Origin: Dyella choica
GTDB taxonomy: Bacteria > Pseudomonadota > Gammaproteobacteria > Xanthomonadales > Rhodanobacteraceae
Assembly: GCF_003977665.1 (NCBI RefSeq)
Contig: NZ_RYYV01000007.1
Span: forward strand, 1-64,000
Direction of reading: 5' to 3'
DNA: 64,000 bases
Positions 15,511 to 25,445 of the stretch are shown piece after piece (position 1 is the first letter of the stretch; the number at the start of each line of letters is the position of its first letter). The notes below the pieces were generated by a model, which saw only the letters and a list, made by a program, of their open reading frames with translations, did not search any database and was not told the origin of the DNA. Made by a program: the position numbers and the translations under genes.

Positions 15511-18426
15511 ATGCGCCCACAGCCGCTCACAAGGCCGGCTACACAGGGAACCCACTTCTTTCAGCACACCGCCGTGACCCTAGCCTTCTTCCTCAGCGAC
15601 GCGGCCTCGGGCTGGTTCGATGCCGGCCCGGTTTCCATCGCAGTAGTGGTGCTGGCCGCCTTGCTCAGCCTTACCGCCCTACTCGCCCTGGCGGTACTTC
15701 GCATGTTGTTCCTGCAACGGGCGAAGCTTGCGGAAGCCGAACACGCGCTGCAACGGCAAAGCACGCTGATGCAGGCGCAACTGGATGCCGTGCCCTTTCC
15801 GGTGCTGGTCAAGGATGTCTCCGGCGCCTACCTGGCGCTCAACAGTGCCTGCGAGCGGCGGCTGGGGATCGAGTCCGCGCACCTGCTCGGGGCTAACAGC
15901 CTCGAACTGCCGGAACATCGCTGGCTGGCGCTGCCCGACGGCACCTCTGCAGCGCAACGCCTGCACCAGCTTGGCGCCGACGCAGTACGCGAGCACAAGG
16001 TGCAGCGCTGCGAACTGGATTACCTCAGTAGCGACGGACGGCAGCGCACCGGCCTGTTCCTGGAAGCACCCACGCAGGCGCCGGACGGCAGCGTGAACGG
16101 CTCGATCGGCATGCTGCTGGACATCACCGAGTACCGCCAGGTCGAACGGAATGCGCGCGCCACCGAACAGAGTCTGCACGACATCACGCAGCGAATTCCG
16201 GTGGTGGTGTTCGCCGTGCGCCGTGGCAATGACCGGCAACAGCGGCTGGCTTTCATCGCCGGCAACCTGCAAGCGTTGTTCGGCCTGGCGCCGGGCGACC
16301 TGCTGGAAAAGGACGATGTCCTGCGCGATTGGCCGTTCCATGACCGCATCCACCCGGAGGATGCTCCTGCCGTGCGCCGACTGCTACAGCGCGCGACACG
16401 CCATCGCGGCACTGTCACGCTGGATTTTCGCGCGTACGGCGCGGAAGGCCTGCGCTGGATCCACCTGGTGATGGGCACGCGCCGGCTGCCCGACCGCCAG
16501 GTGGAGTGGATCGGCTACTTCATCGATACCACCAGCATCAACGCCCACAACCAGACTCTGCTTGCTGCGCGTGACGCGGCCGAACGGGCGTCCAAGGCCA
16601 AGGCCGACTTCCTCGCCACGATGAGCCATGAGATCCGTACGCCGATGAACGGCGTGATCGGCATGCTCGAACTGCTGGGCCGCACGCCGCTGGACCAGGA
16701 ACAGCGCGAACTGGTGCACGCCGTGGAGGACTCTGCCGGCGTGTTGCTGCAAGTGCTCAACGATGTGCTGGATTTCTCCAAGCTGGAAGCCGGTAACGTG
16801 CGCCTGGACGATGCGCCGTTCGACCTGCGTACGCTGGTCGACAACGTGGTTGGTGTGATGACCGGCCCAGCGCACAACAAAGGGCTGCTCGTCGACGTGG
16901 GCGCGGATGCCACGCTCGCCGGCAAGCTGTTGGGCGACAGTGTGCGCATCCGGCAAATCCTGATGAACCTGCTGAACAACGCGGTGAAGTTCACCGAGCA
17001 CGGCAGCGTTGCGGTGAGTTTGCGCGTGGTCGGCGACGATGGCCACGCGCAACGTGTGCGCATCAGCGTGATCGATACCGGCATCGGCATCGCCGCGGAC
17101 AAGCAGGCCAATCTGTTCACGCCCTTCTCGCAGGCCGAATCTTGGACCACGCGCCGCTATGGCGGCACTGGGCTGGGCCTGGCAATCTGCCGCCATCTGG
17201 TGCAATTGATGGGCGGCAGCGTCGACCTCAGCAGCCGGCTCGGCGAAGGCACCAAGGTGACGCTGGAGCTGCGCCTGACGGTAGCCCAACGCAAGGTGGA
17301 GCATTCGCCGGAACTGGCCGGACGGCATGCGATCGTGCGGCTGGCATCGGTCGGTACCGCCAATGCCCTGGCAGCGCACCTTGGCTCGCTGGGTCTGACG
17401 GTGGAGCAGATACCTCCCGCACAGCCGATGCGTAGCGGCGTGGCGGCCAATCTATTGTTTATCGACGGCAACGATCAGGAAAGCGCTGCGCTGATCGCCG
17501 CCCGGCCGATCCTGGTCGACACCCGCGCAAACGGCATCAGCGGTGATCGCGACGAACGCTTGTGGCTCAACGCCAATCCGCTGAAATGGCAATCCGTGGC
17601 GCGCGTTTGTGCCCAAGCGCTGAAACCCCAGGCAGCCGCTCCACGCGGCGCCGCGGCGCCGCCCATTTCGGCGCCGGCCGCCACGAAGCATCGCGCCCGC
17701 CGCATCCTGGTTGCGGAAGATCATCCGATCAGCCAGTCGCTGATCCGGCGCCAGCTCGACCTGCTGGGCTGGCACTGCGACGTGGTCGGCGACGGTCGCT
17801 CGGCGCTGGCTGCCTTGCGCCAGGACCATTACGCGATGCTGCTCACCGACTGCCAGATGCCGCTGATGAACGGCTACGAGCTGGCGGCGGCGTGGCGTCA
17901 GCACGAATCGGCCACGCCACAGTCCACCCGCCTGCCCATCCTCGCCATGACCGCCAACGCGCTCGACGGCGAAATCGAGCGCTGCCACGAAGCAGGCATG
18001 GACGACTATCTGAGCAAGCCGGTGCAGTTGCGCCAGCTGGAGGAAAAGCTGCTCGCCTGGGCACCTGAGGCGATCGACACACCCGCTCCGGAAGTCCCGC
18101 TGTTCGAAGACATCTTCGCCGAGCCGGGCATGCAGGACCTGCGCGCTGAAATGGTGCGGGCCATGCTCAGGAGCAGCGGTCCGGATCTGCAGAAGCTGGA
18201 TCTGGCCATTGCGCAAGACGACAGTGCGCAGGCGCAGCTCACGCTGCACCGGATGCTGGGCGCACTGCAGCTTTTTACCAACGGCAGCCTCATGACGGAG
18301 GGACGCGAGCTGATGGCGGCACTGGGTGGAGCCGATGCGGATCAAGCCTTGCGGCAGCTGCCGGCTTATCTCGAAAACCTGCGCGGGCTGCTGTCCGGAC
18401 TGGCGCGACAAACGCAGCTCCACTAG
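15511..18426 (+). CDS. Hybrid sensor histidine kinase (PAS-PAS-HisKA-HATPase-REC-HPt)
   Basis: A 971-residue membrane-anchored phosphorelay kinase of the EvgS/BvgS output type. One transmembrane helix lies at about residues 41-68. Two PAS-like domains follow (about 90-205 and 220-345). The dimerisation domain has the phospho-histidine in ATMSHEIRTPMNGVIGMLEL (H373). The ATPase has ILMNLLNNAVKFTEHG, DTGIGI and GGTGLGL. The receiver carries its aspartate in LLTDCQMPLMNG (D780), and a C-terminal HPt domain carries LHRMLGALQLF (H913). There is no large periplasmic sensor, so the signal is probably cytoplasmic or membrane-borne. The start is uncertain; an in-frame codon 51 bases upstream is possible. 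Confidence 0.9.
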   Translation: MRPQPLTRPATQGTHFFQHTAVTLAFFLSDAASGWFDAGPVSIAVVVLAALLSLTALLALAVLRMLFLQRAKLAEAEHALQRQSTLMQAQLDAVPFPVLVKDVSGAYLALNSACERRLGIESAHLLGANSLELPEHRWLALPDGTSAAQRLHQLGADAVREHKVQRCELDYLSSDGRQRTGLFLEAPTQAPDGSVNGSIGMLLDITEYRQVERNARATEQSLHDITQRIPVVVFAVRRGNDRQQRLAFIAGNLQALFGLAPGDLLEKDDVLRDWPFHDRIHPEDAPAVRRLLQRATRHRGTVTLDFRAYGAEGLRWIHLVMGTRRLPDRQVEWIGYFIDTTSINAHNQTLLAARDAAERASKAKADFLATMSHEIRTPMNGVIGMLELLGRTPLDQEQRELVHAVEDSAGVLLQVLNDVLDFSKLEAGNVRLDDAPFDLRTLVDNVVGVMTGPAHNKGLLVDVGADATLAGKLLGDSVRIRQILMNLLNNAVKFTEHGSVAVSLRVVGDDGHAQRVRISVIDTGIGIAADKQANLFTPFSQAESWTTRRYGGTGLGLAICRHLVQLMGGSVDLSSRLGEGTKVTLELRLTVAQRKVEHSPELAGRHAIVRLASVGTANALAAHLGSLGLTVEQIPPAQPMRSGVAANLLFIDGNDQESAALIAARPILVDTRANGISGDRDERLWLNANPLKWQSVARVCAQALKPQAAAPRGAAAPPISAPAATKHRARRILVAEDHPISQSLIRRQLDLLGWHCDVVGDGRSALAALRQDHYAMLLTDCQMPLMNGYELAAAWRQHESATPQSTRLPILAMTANALDGEIERCHEAGMDDYLSKPVQLRQLEEKLLAWAPEAIDTPAPEVPLFEDIFAEPGMQDLRAEMVRAMLRSSGPDLQKLDLAIAQDDSAQAQLTLHRMLGALQLFTNGSLMTEGRELMAALGGADADQALRQLPAYLENLRGLLSGLARQTQLH

Positions 18427-18595
18427 CGCGCCCGTGCCGTCGCTCTTTCCGGCCGCCGGCAGTCTGGTGTCATGCCCCCGCATCCCGCACAATGCGCAAA
18501 CCATTCGGCAGCCTCGACAACCCCGGGACCCAAGGTTGTCCGCCGCTGCCGGCCTATGACGAAAGGGGGCGCTTTGATGGTTCTCAGGGGGAACG

Positions 18596-20242
18596 ATGCA
18601 TCCCACCCGTAATAGGTTGTTGCCACGGCTGGCTGCACTGCTGCTGCTTGTTTCACCCATGCTCTGCGCCACGGATTGGACCTATCGCGTCCGGCCGCAG
18701 GACAACATCTGGGATCTTTCCGGGCGCTATCTGAAGCCCGACGTACCCTGGCAGAAACTGCAGCAGTACAACAAGGTGGCCGATCCGTATCACCTTCCGC
18801 CGGGCATGACGCTGCGCATTCCCATCGCCTGGCTGCGCGTGCAGCCCGCGAACGCTACGGTGGTGGCGGTGATCGGCCACGCACATGTGCAGTGGCCCGG
18901 CCAGTCGCAGGCGGAAAACGTTACGCCAGGCATGACGCTTGGGTACGGCGCACATCTGAGCACCGATGCCGACACCAGCCTCACATTGCAGTTCGCCGAC
19001 AGCTCTCGCCTGCTGATGGAACAAAACAGCGCGCTGGACCTGGACCAGATGAGCGCCTACGGACGTACTGGCATGGTCGATACGCGCCTGCGCCTGCAGC
19101 GCGGCCGCGTTACCAACACAGTAACGCCGATGACCGGGGTGGGTGCGCATTTCAGCGTGGAAACACCCGGGACGATTTCCAGCGTGCGGGGCACGCACTT
19201 CCGCGTCACCGCCGACGCGGGCCAGTCGCGCACTGAAGTGCTGACCGGGCGAGTGGACGTGGGCGGCGATCACGCGCACGTGCTGGTGCCCAAGGAACAC
19301 GGCGTGGCCGTGAACGACGGCGCCAAACCTGTCCAGGCGCAAGCCTTGCTGCCCGCACCCACCTTGCATTGCCCCGCCCAGCCGGTAAACAAATTGCCGT
19401 TCGTGTTGGATTGGACGACGCTCGACGGCGCCACGCGCTATCGCGTGCAGCTTGCCTCCAGCGACCGATTCGAAGCCTTGCTGCTCGATCACGTCACCAG
19501 CTCTGCACAGCTCGACCTGCCCGATATACCGGATGGCGACTACGCCGTGCGCGTACGCGGCGTCGATGGGCAAAAGCTGGAGGGTGAAGATGCCGTGTGC
19601 ACGCTGCACATGAATGCCCACCCGCAACCGCCGCTGGTGATGGAACCGCTGCCCGGCAGCAAGGTGCGCGACATCCGCCCGCGCTTTCAATGGACGGAAA
19701 GCCTGGAGGCCAGTTCCTACGTATGGCAGCTCGCGGGCAACGAACAGTTTGCGCAGCCGTTGGCCAGCGAAACTCAGCTCACCGGCGATCATGCCCGCGC
19801 GCCCGGCGAGTTGCCGTACGGCCACTACTATTGGCGCATTGCCACCCGCGACAAGCACGGCAAGCTCGGCCCGTTCACCGACCCGATGCCGTTCGACCTG
19901 GTGCCGCAGCCGCCCGCGCCGGAAGTGGGCAAGCCCAAGTCCTCGAAGAACGAGGTGAGCTTCGGCTGGCAGGCGGGCACCTCAGGGCAGCGCTATCACA
20001 TCCAGCTCGACCGCCATCCCGACTTTGCACACCCGCAGATCGACCAGACGTTGGATCAGCCGCAGCTCAAGATCAAAAAGCCCGGCTCGGGCACCTGGTA
20101 TGTGCGCGTGCAGACAGTGGATACCGACGGTTATGCCGGGCCGTGGGGAGCGGTGCAGAAGATTCGGCTGGGCGGATGCCTGGCTTGTCGCTTGGGTGCC
20201 GTGGCCGCCGGTGGCGGGATAGTGCTGTGGTTGTTGCTGTAG
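18596..20242 (+). CDS. Secreted LysM and FecR domain protein
   Basis: A 548-residue exported protein. A signal peptide (to about residue 24, PMLCA) is followed by a LysM-like peptidoglycan-binding domain (WTYRVRPQDNIWDLSGRYL, then NPxYHLPPGMTLRIP-like). A periplasmic FecR domain spans about residues 85-230 (TLQFADSSRLLMEQNSALDL, RGTHFRVTADAG, VLTGRVDVGG). The remainder consists of fibronectin-like beta repeats with YRVQLASS and YHIQLDRHPDF motifs, and the extreme C-terminus is hydrophobic (AVAAGGGIVLWLLL). It is followed by a CHASE2 protein gene, a pairing common in Xanthomonadales. Role unknown; it may bind the cell wall and present a sensory surface. Confidence 0.82.
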   Translation: MHPTRNRLLPRLAALLLLVSPMLCATDWTYRVRPQDNIWDLSGRYLKPDVPWQKLQQYNKVADPYHLPPGMTLRIPIAWLRVQPANATVVAVIGHAHVQWPGQSQAENVTPGMTLGYGAHLSTDADTSLTLQFADSSRLLMEQNSALDLDQMSAYGRTGMVDTRLRLQRGRVTNTVTPMTGVGAHFSVETPGTISSVRGTHFRVTADAGQSRTEVLTGRVDVGGDHAHVLVPKEHGVAVNDGAKPVQAQALLPAPTLHCPAQPVNKLPFVLDWTTLDGATRYRVQLASSDRFEALLLDHVTSSAQLDLPDIPDGDYAVRVRGVDGQKLEGEDAVCTLHMNAHPQPPLVMEPLPGSKVRDIRPRFQWTESLEASSYVWQLAGNEQFAQPLASETQLTGDHARAPGELPYGHYYWRIATRDKHGKLGPFTDPMPFDLVPQPPAPEVGKPKSSKNEVSFGWQAGTSGQRYHIQLDRHPDFAHPQIDQTLDQPQLKIKKPGSGTWYVRVQTVDTDGYAGPWGAVQKIRLGGCLACRLGAVAAGGGIVLWLLL

Positions 20243-20289
20243 GAGCGATCTTGCGTCGAAGCGGCCGCCCCCATCCTGGTCATGAATTA

Positions 20290-20417
20290 CCCCCTCCCCT
20301 ACGTGCAGTAGAGGAGGGTTGGGGCGGGGTGAAGTCCCTAAGCTCGCGCCGAGTTCAAGCTCTACGGCAAGCTCATGCAACTCCGCTCCAGCCCTCCCCT
20401 GCGCGCAGGGGAGGGAG
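20290..20417. repeat. REP-like repeat (ccctcccct family)
   Basis: Two hairpins, ccctcccctac...gtagaggaggg at 20292-20318 and ccctcccctgcgcgcaggggaggg at about 20392-20415, frame a spacer with ggttggggcggggtgaag. The same family occurs at 94-196. It separates the LysM-FecR gene from the CHASE2 gene. Confidence 0.75.
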
Positions 20418-20440
20418 TGGCATTACGCGGAGGGCATGAA

Positions 20441-21589
20441 GTGCCTACGCATCCTACCACCACCCTCGCCTGGCTGGTCCGCGGCATGCTCTGGATGGCA
20501 GGCGTCGGCCTGCTGGCACTGCTGATCGTCAGCGGTATCACCGTGCCATGGGACAACGCGCTCTACGACCTGCACGCACGCTACTGGCGCTATACGCCGA
20601 ACGATCACGTCGTCATTATCGCGATCGACCCCAAGAGCCTGGATGAGATCGGCCGCTTCCCCTGGCCGCGCTCGGTGCATGCGCAGCTGATCGACCGCCT
20701 CACCGCCGATGGCGCGCGTGGCGTTGGCATGGACGTCACCATGTCTACGCCTTCCAATGATCCGGGCAACGACAAACAGGTCGCCGCCGCCATCCACCGC
20801 AACGGAAGAGTAGTGCTGCCGGTATTCGCCGAAGCCGTCGCGCTGGGCGGTCAACTGCAAGAAGCGCTGCCGGTAAGCGACATCGCGCAGAACGTTGCGG
20901 CTCTCGGCCAGGTGGACGTCGCCAAGGACAACGACGAGCGAGTGCGCGGCGCCTATCTGAAAGCCGGACTTGGCAGCCCATACTGGCCCTCGCTGGCGCT
21001 GGCGTTGCTGCAGCTCGGCCACCACGACGCATCCGACACCACCCTGCCCGGCCTGCACGATCCTGCCCACAACGATGCCTCACCGTATCTGTGGATGCGC
21101 GATGACTACGTGCTGCTGCGCTACGCCGGCCCTGATGGCACCTTCGGCCGTCTGTCGTACGTCGACGTGCTCAACGACCGCGTGCCGGTGAACCTGCTCA
21201 AGGATCGCTGGGTATTGGTCGGCGCCACCGCCGAAGGCCTGGGCGACATCCTGCAAACACCCGATTCGCCCATGCCGGGGGTGGAATACCAGGCGAATGT
21301 GTTGCAATCGCTGGAGCGCGGCATGCTCGTCACGCCGCTCGATTTTCTGCGCCAGTTCGGGCTTGCCGTCGCCTTGCTGGCCGTGCCGCTGTTGCTGTAC
21401 GGACTTCCCGGCATCGGCCGGAACTGGCTGTTGCTGGTGATCAGCATGGCGCTGGTGCTGACTGCGAGCCTGAGCCTGTTGCGCAGCTATTATCTATGGT
21501 GGCCACCGGCAAGCTGCCTGGCGGTTATCGTCATGGAGTTCGTCGCCTGGCAGTTGTTAATGCGCCATCGTAGTGCGGTGCGCGAGTGA
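20441..21589 (+). CDS. CHASE2 domain membrane protein lacking an output domain
   Basis: A 382-residue membrane protein. After an N-terminal helix (about residues 10-35) comes a periplasmic CHASE2 sensory domain (VVIIAIDPKSLDEIGRFPWP, GARGVGMDVTMSTPS, RWVLVGATAEGLGDILQTPD, MPGVEYQANVLQSLERG). Three further helices follow at the C-terminus, and the protein ends there. CHASE2 normally feeds a kinase, cyclase or GGDEF domain; none is present here. A GTG start at 20441 is preferred because cggaggg lies 7 bases upstream, whereas the ATG at 20375 is inside the repeat element. Its partner is probably the LysM-FecR protein upstream. Confidence 0.8.
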   Translation: MPTHPTTTLAWLVRGMLWMAGVGLLALLIVSGITVPWDNALYDLHARYWRYTPNDHVVIIAIDPKSLDEIGRFPWPRSVHAQLIDRLTADGARGVGMDVTMSTPSNDPGNDKQVAAAIHRNGRVVLPVFAEAVALGGQLQEALPVSDIAQNVAALGQVDVAKDNDERVRGAYLKAGLGSPYWPSLALALLQLGHHDASDTTLPGLHDPAHNDASPYLWMRDDYVLLRYAGPDGTFGRLSYVDVLNDRVPVNLLKDRWVLVGATAEGLGDILQTPDSPMPGVEYQANVLQSLERGMLVTPLDFLRQFGLAVALLAVPLLLYGLPGIGRNWLLLVISMALVLTASLSLLRSYYLWWPPASCLAVIVMEFVAWQLLMRHRSAVRE

Positions 21590-21621
21590 AGACGCCGCAC
21601 TGAGCTTGCTGAATAGACCTA

Positions 21622-21695
21622 CGTAGGCTGGGATGACAATCCCAGCATCGCGCGTGTCACGTGCATGGCAACGCTGGGTTTCGCAACGTAAGCCT
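21622..21695. repeat. GTAGGCTGGG inverted repeat (copy 5, degenerate right arm)
   Basis: The left arm cgtaggctgggatgaca is intact; the right arm (gctgggtttcgcaacgtaag) has drifted. It lies 33 bases past the CHASE2 stop codon. Confidence 0.8.
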
Positions 21696-21826
21696 GCAGA
21701 CTGAGGAAAGTTGCGCTCGTTAGCGGCGGGCTATATTTGTCTGACGATTTCTAAACACCTTTTGAACCCGTCCAAGTTCAGATTGACCAGCATAGGGGCT
21801 CAGCTCGATCATCAAGGCGGTACGTC

Positions 21827-22459
21827 ATGCGCGTTGCAAGGTTTTCCCGTTTCGTTCCCGTCTCGCTGATCTTGTTATGGATGACGATGGCAACGGGACT
21901 TGCGCAAGCCGCCGACACCCATCAGCCGTTGAACGCCAACGAACAAGCTTTTCTCACCCGCGCCATGAACGACAACGCCAGCCAGGTCGCGATGGCGAAA
22001 CTGGCGCTGGCCAAATCCATCAATCCGCGCGTGATCGAACTGGCCAGCAGCATCATCCAGCAGCGCAACGCACTCAGTGCCCGCATGGCACAGCTCCGGC
22101 CGGGCGTCGATCTACAAGCCGCACAGGTGGCAGGTGGCAACGCCATGTTGGAGCATATGCAGGCTCTCAACGGCGACGCGTTCGACCGGACTTTCACCAG
22201 CTCGGCGGTGCGCAACCATTGCCGCATGATCTCGGCCTACGAGGCCATGAAGGTCAGCTCCGCCAATCCGGCGCTACGGGATTTCACTCACGACGCCATT
22301 CCCGCGCTACGCGGCAACCTGACGGTGGCCATGTCGGTACTGCGCTCCTCCGGCTGGACCAAGCCGCAGCAGGAAGCCCTCGCCACCGTTGATACGCATA
22401 GTGGATCGAAGGCAGCCGTGTTCTGGGAGCCGATCTCGCTGGTGGCAGCGCCGTGGTAA
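21827..22459 (+). CDS. DUF4142 family exported protein
   Basis: A 210-residue protein with a signal peptide ending around LAQAAD (residue 28). The mature part is an all-alpha, ferritin-like bundle: NEQAFLTRAMNDNASQVAMA, LASSIIQQRNALSARM and GDAFDRTFTSSAVRNHCRMI, which matches DUF4142. Family members are periplasmic or secreted and of unknown function, and are often found in stress-related gene sets. It stands alone with its own terminator just downstream. Confidence 0.78.
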   Translation: MRVARFSRFVPVSLILLWMTMATGLAQAADTHQPLNANEQAFLTRAMNDNASQVAMAKLALAKSINPRVIELASSIIQQRNALSARMAQLRPGVDLQAAQVAGGNAMLEHMQALNGDAFDRTFTSSAVRNHCRMISAYEAMKVSSANPALRDFTHDAIPALRGNLTVAMSVLRSSGWTKPQQEALATVDTHSGSKAAVFWEPISLVAAPW

Positions 22460-22489
22460 GGCGCAGCTGACAGGGCTGAATGCAGACGG

Positions 22490-22523
22490 CCGCCGCGATC
22501 GAAAGGTCGCGGCGGTTTTTTTT
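22490..22523 (+). terminator. Intrinsic terminator after the DUF4142 gene
   Basis: The stem ccgccgcga/tcgcggcgg is followed by eight T residues. It starts 30 bases past the stop codon. Confidence 0.92.
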
Positions 22524-22781
22524 GTGGGCAATACGTGAAAACGCCGCGCCTGTTCGCAATGAATACGTATGCATCCCCTGGTTGCTGCACCGCGATGCTT
22601 CCTACCATCCGGCGCACCAGCTTTACGCATAGCCAGCCAACGCGTTAACCACACACGCAATCGATGGGGAGATCGATTCGGCGTGCGGCAAGCTGTGGCC
22701 ATGCAGATCGTTGTGCCTGCATGCACTTAAGGATGCTCAAGCGAAAGAACCTGTCATTCACGAAGCAGGAGGCACGCCCGT

Positions 22782-25133
22782 ATGAAGTGTTCGAAGCCAT
22801 TGGCCACCCTGCTGGCATGCGCCAGCCTCGCGATGTTACCCACCATGCCCGCTTACGCGGCGATCAATAGCATGAGCCTGGGCGCAAGTTATGACGCGCA
22901 GCAAACCCAGGTCACTTTTCGCGTCTACTCTTCGCAAGCCACGCGCATCGTGTTGTATCTCTACGCGAATGGGTATGGCGCACAGGAATCTGCCACCTAC
23001 CCGATGATCCATCAGGGCGGCGGCGTGTGGCAGGCGGTAGTACCTGTATCGGCCATTCAGGGCGCCGGCATTAGTGGCGCGGTGTATTACGGCTATCGCG
23101 CCTGGGGCCCGAACTGGCCTTACGACGCCAGCTGGACCAAGGGCTCTTCGGCCGGATTCATCGCGGACGTTGACGGCAGCGGTAACCGCTTCAACCCGAA
23201 CAAGCTGCTGCTGGACCCGTACGCTCAGGAAATCAGCCAGGACCCGCTCAATACCAGCAACCAGAACAGCCATGTCTTCGCCACCGGCGGCACGGTGGAT
23301 ACCTCCTTCGGTGTGGCCTATCGCCTCATCGACAGTGGCGTGTACGCTCCCAAAGGCATCGTGCTCGCGCCCAGCGCGCAAAGCACGGGCACCAAGCCGA
23401 CGCGCGCGCAGAAAGACGATGTGATCTACGAAGTGAACGTGCGCGGCTTTACCAAGCAGGATTCCAGCATTCCCTCCCCGTACCAGGGCACCTACCGCGG
23501 TGCGGGATTGAAGGCGGGTTACCTGGCCAGCCTGGGCGTGACCGCGGTGGAATTCCTGCCGATCCAGGAAACCCAAAACGACGCCAACGATGTGGTGCCC
23601 AATTCGGATGCCAACCAGAACTACTGGGGCTACATGACCGAAGACTACTTCGCGCCGGATCGCCACTACGCGTACAACCAATCAGCCGGCGGCCCCACGG
23701 CGGAGTTTCAGGCCATGGTGCAGGCCTTCCATGAGGCCGGCATCAAGGTGTACCTGGACGTGGTGTACAACCACACCTCTGAAGGCGGCGCGTGGAGCAG
23801 CACCGATCCCTCCACCGCCACCGAATATTCATGGCGCGGCCTGGACAACGCTACTTATTATGAATTGACCACCGACAATCAGTATTTCTACGACGCCACC
23901 GGAACCGGCAACACCTTCAATACTTACAGTCCGGTAGCGCAGCAGATGATCGTCGACTCGCTCGCTTACTGGAGCACGACGATGGGCGTCGACGGCTTCC
24001 GCTTCGACGAAGGACCGATTCTGGGCAACAACTGCCTCAATCAGTCCTACACGTCGGCGGCGCCCAACTGCCCTAACGGCGGCTTCCATTTCGATACCTC
24101 CGACCCCAACATCGCCCTCAATCGGATTCTCAGCAACCTCACCGTACGTCCGGCGAACGGCGGCAGCGGCCTGGACCTGTTCGCCGAACCATGGGCCGCC
24201 AACGGCAGCGACAATCAGGGCCAGTTCCCGCAGGGCTGGTCGGAATGGAACGGCCTGTTCCGCGACAGCCTGCGCCAGGCGCAAAACGAGCTTGGCAACA
24301 TGACGATCCGCATCACACAGGATGCGAACGACTTCGCCGGTTCGTCCAACTTGTTCCAGTCCGGCGGACGTTCGCCCTGGAATTCCACCAACTTCATCGA
24401 TGTCCACGACGGCCTGACGCTGAAGGACGTGTATTCCTGCAATGGTTCCAGCAACAGCCAGGCATGGCCTTATGGCCCATCCGACGGCGGCATCAGTAAC
24501 AATTTCAGTTGGGATCAAGGCATGTCCAATGGCACCGGCACGGCTGTCGATCAGCGTCGCGCTGCACGCACCGGCCTCGCTTTTGTCATGCTTTCCGCCG
24601 GCACCCCCTTGATGCAGGGCGGCGACGAATATCTGCGCACGCTCCAGTGCAACAACAACGCCTACAACCTCGACTCCACCGCCAACTGGCTCAACTACAG
24701 CTGGACGACGGATCAGTCCAACTTCTACAACTTCGCTCAACGCATCATCGCGTTCCGCAAGGCGCATCCCGCCCTACGGCCATCCACCTGGTATACGTCA
24801 AGCCAGGTCGTCTGGTACGAACCCAGTGGCGCAGTGGCCGACAGCAGCTACTGGAACAACACCAGCAACTACGCTATTGCACATACGGTCAACGGCTCCT
24901 CGTTCGGCGACGGCAACTCCATGTACATCGCCTACAACGGCTGGTCCGGCAGTGTCACCTTCACGCTCCCACCGCCGCCCACCGGCACCAAGTGGTATCG
25001 CGTGACCGATACTTGCAATTGGAACGACGGCGCCAATACCTTCGTCACACCCGGCAATGAAACGCTGATCGGTGGCAGCGGAGCCACCTATGGCCAGTGT
25101 GGACAATCGCTGCTGTTGCTGATTTCCAAATAG
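22782..25133 (+). CDS. iam: Secreted isoamylase (GH13 glycogen/starch debranching enzyme)
   Basis: A 783-residue secreted enzyme (EC 3.2.1.68) that hydrolyses alpha-1,6 branch points of glycogen and amylopectin. It closely resembles the Pseudomonas amyloderamosa isoamylase along its whole length, including signal peptide (cleavage near PAYA-AINSM), an N-terminal beta-sandwich, a GH13 barrel and a C-terminal domain ending YGQCGQSLLLLISK. Predicted catalytic residues are D409 in DGFRFD, E469 in LFAEPW and D543 in FIDVHDG. The two residues after the nucleophile are EG instead of the usual LA, an oddity close to the active site. A strong aggaggc site precedes the ATG. It stands alone. Confidence 0.93.
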   Translation: MKCSKPLATLLACASLAMLPTMPAYAAINSMSLGASYDAQQTQVTFRVYSSQATRIVLYLYANGYGAQESATYPMIHQGGGVWQAVVPVSAIQGAGISGAVYYGYRAWGPNWPYDASWTKGSSAGFIADVDGSGNRFNPNKLLLDPYAQEISQDPLNTSNQNSHVFATGGTVDTSFGVAYRLIDSGVYAPKGIVLAPSAQSTGTKPTRAQKDDVIYEVNVRGFTKQDSSIPSPYQGTYRGAGLKAGYLASLGVTAVEFLPIQETQNDANDVVPNSDANQNYWGYMTEDYFAPDRHYAYNQSAGGPTAEFQAMVQAFHEAGIKVYLDVVYNHTSEGGAWSSTDPSTATEYSWRGLDNATYYELTTDNQYFYDATGTGNTFNTYSPVAQQMIVDSLAYWSTTMGVDGFRFDEGPILGNNCLNQSYTSAAPNCPNGGFHFDTSDPNIALNRILSNLTVRPANGGSGLDLFAEPWAANGSDNQGQFPQGWSEWNGLFRDSLRQAQNELGNMTIRITQDANDFAGSSNLFQSGGRSPWNSTNFIDVHDGLTLKDVYSCNGSSNSQAWPYGPSDGGISNNFSWDQGMSNGTGTAVDQRRAARTGLAFVMLSAGTPLMQGGDEYLRTLQCNNNAYNLDSTANWLNYSWTTDQSNFYNFAQRIIAFRKAHPALRPSTWYTSSQVVWYEPSGAVADSSYWNNTSNYAIAHTVNGSSFGDGNSMYIAYNGWSGSVTFTLPPPPTGTKWYRVTDTCNWNDGANTFVTPGNETLIGGSGATYGQCGQSLLLLISK

Positions 25134-25149
25134 TCGTCCAGCAAAAAAG

Positions 25150-25176
25150 AGGGAGGGGCTGCATCCCCTCCCTTTC
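25150..25176 (+). terminator. Intrinsic terminator after isoamylase
   Basis: The stem gggaggggctgcatcccctccc is followed by tttct, 17 bases past the stop codon. Confidence 0.8.
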
Positions 25177-25445
25177 TGCTTCCTGCAGAAATACATCAAC
25201 TATTGACTGAGCGAACAGGGATCTGCCGCGCTGTGCGGCGGCCGAACCCATTGAGGCTTGACGCTCGCCCTTTAGGCGGACCCCGCTTTTGTAGGCGACT
25301 GCCGTGACGCTATTGTGAACACTTGGCGTCGATCAACATTTCGATCGCGTGACTCCATTCGCGCGGCCTTCGAGTTCGGACAGCGACACGACTTTCCTTG
25401 CGCGAGCCATCCCGTTCACCCGGCGCGGCTGCGATGACGAAACGG

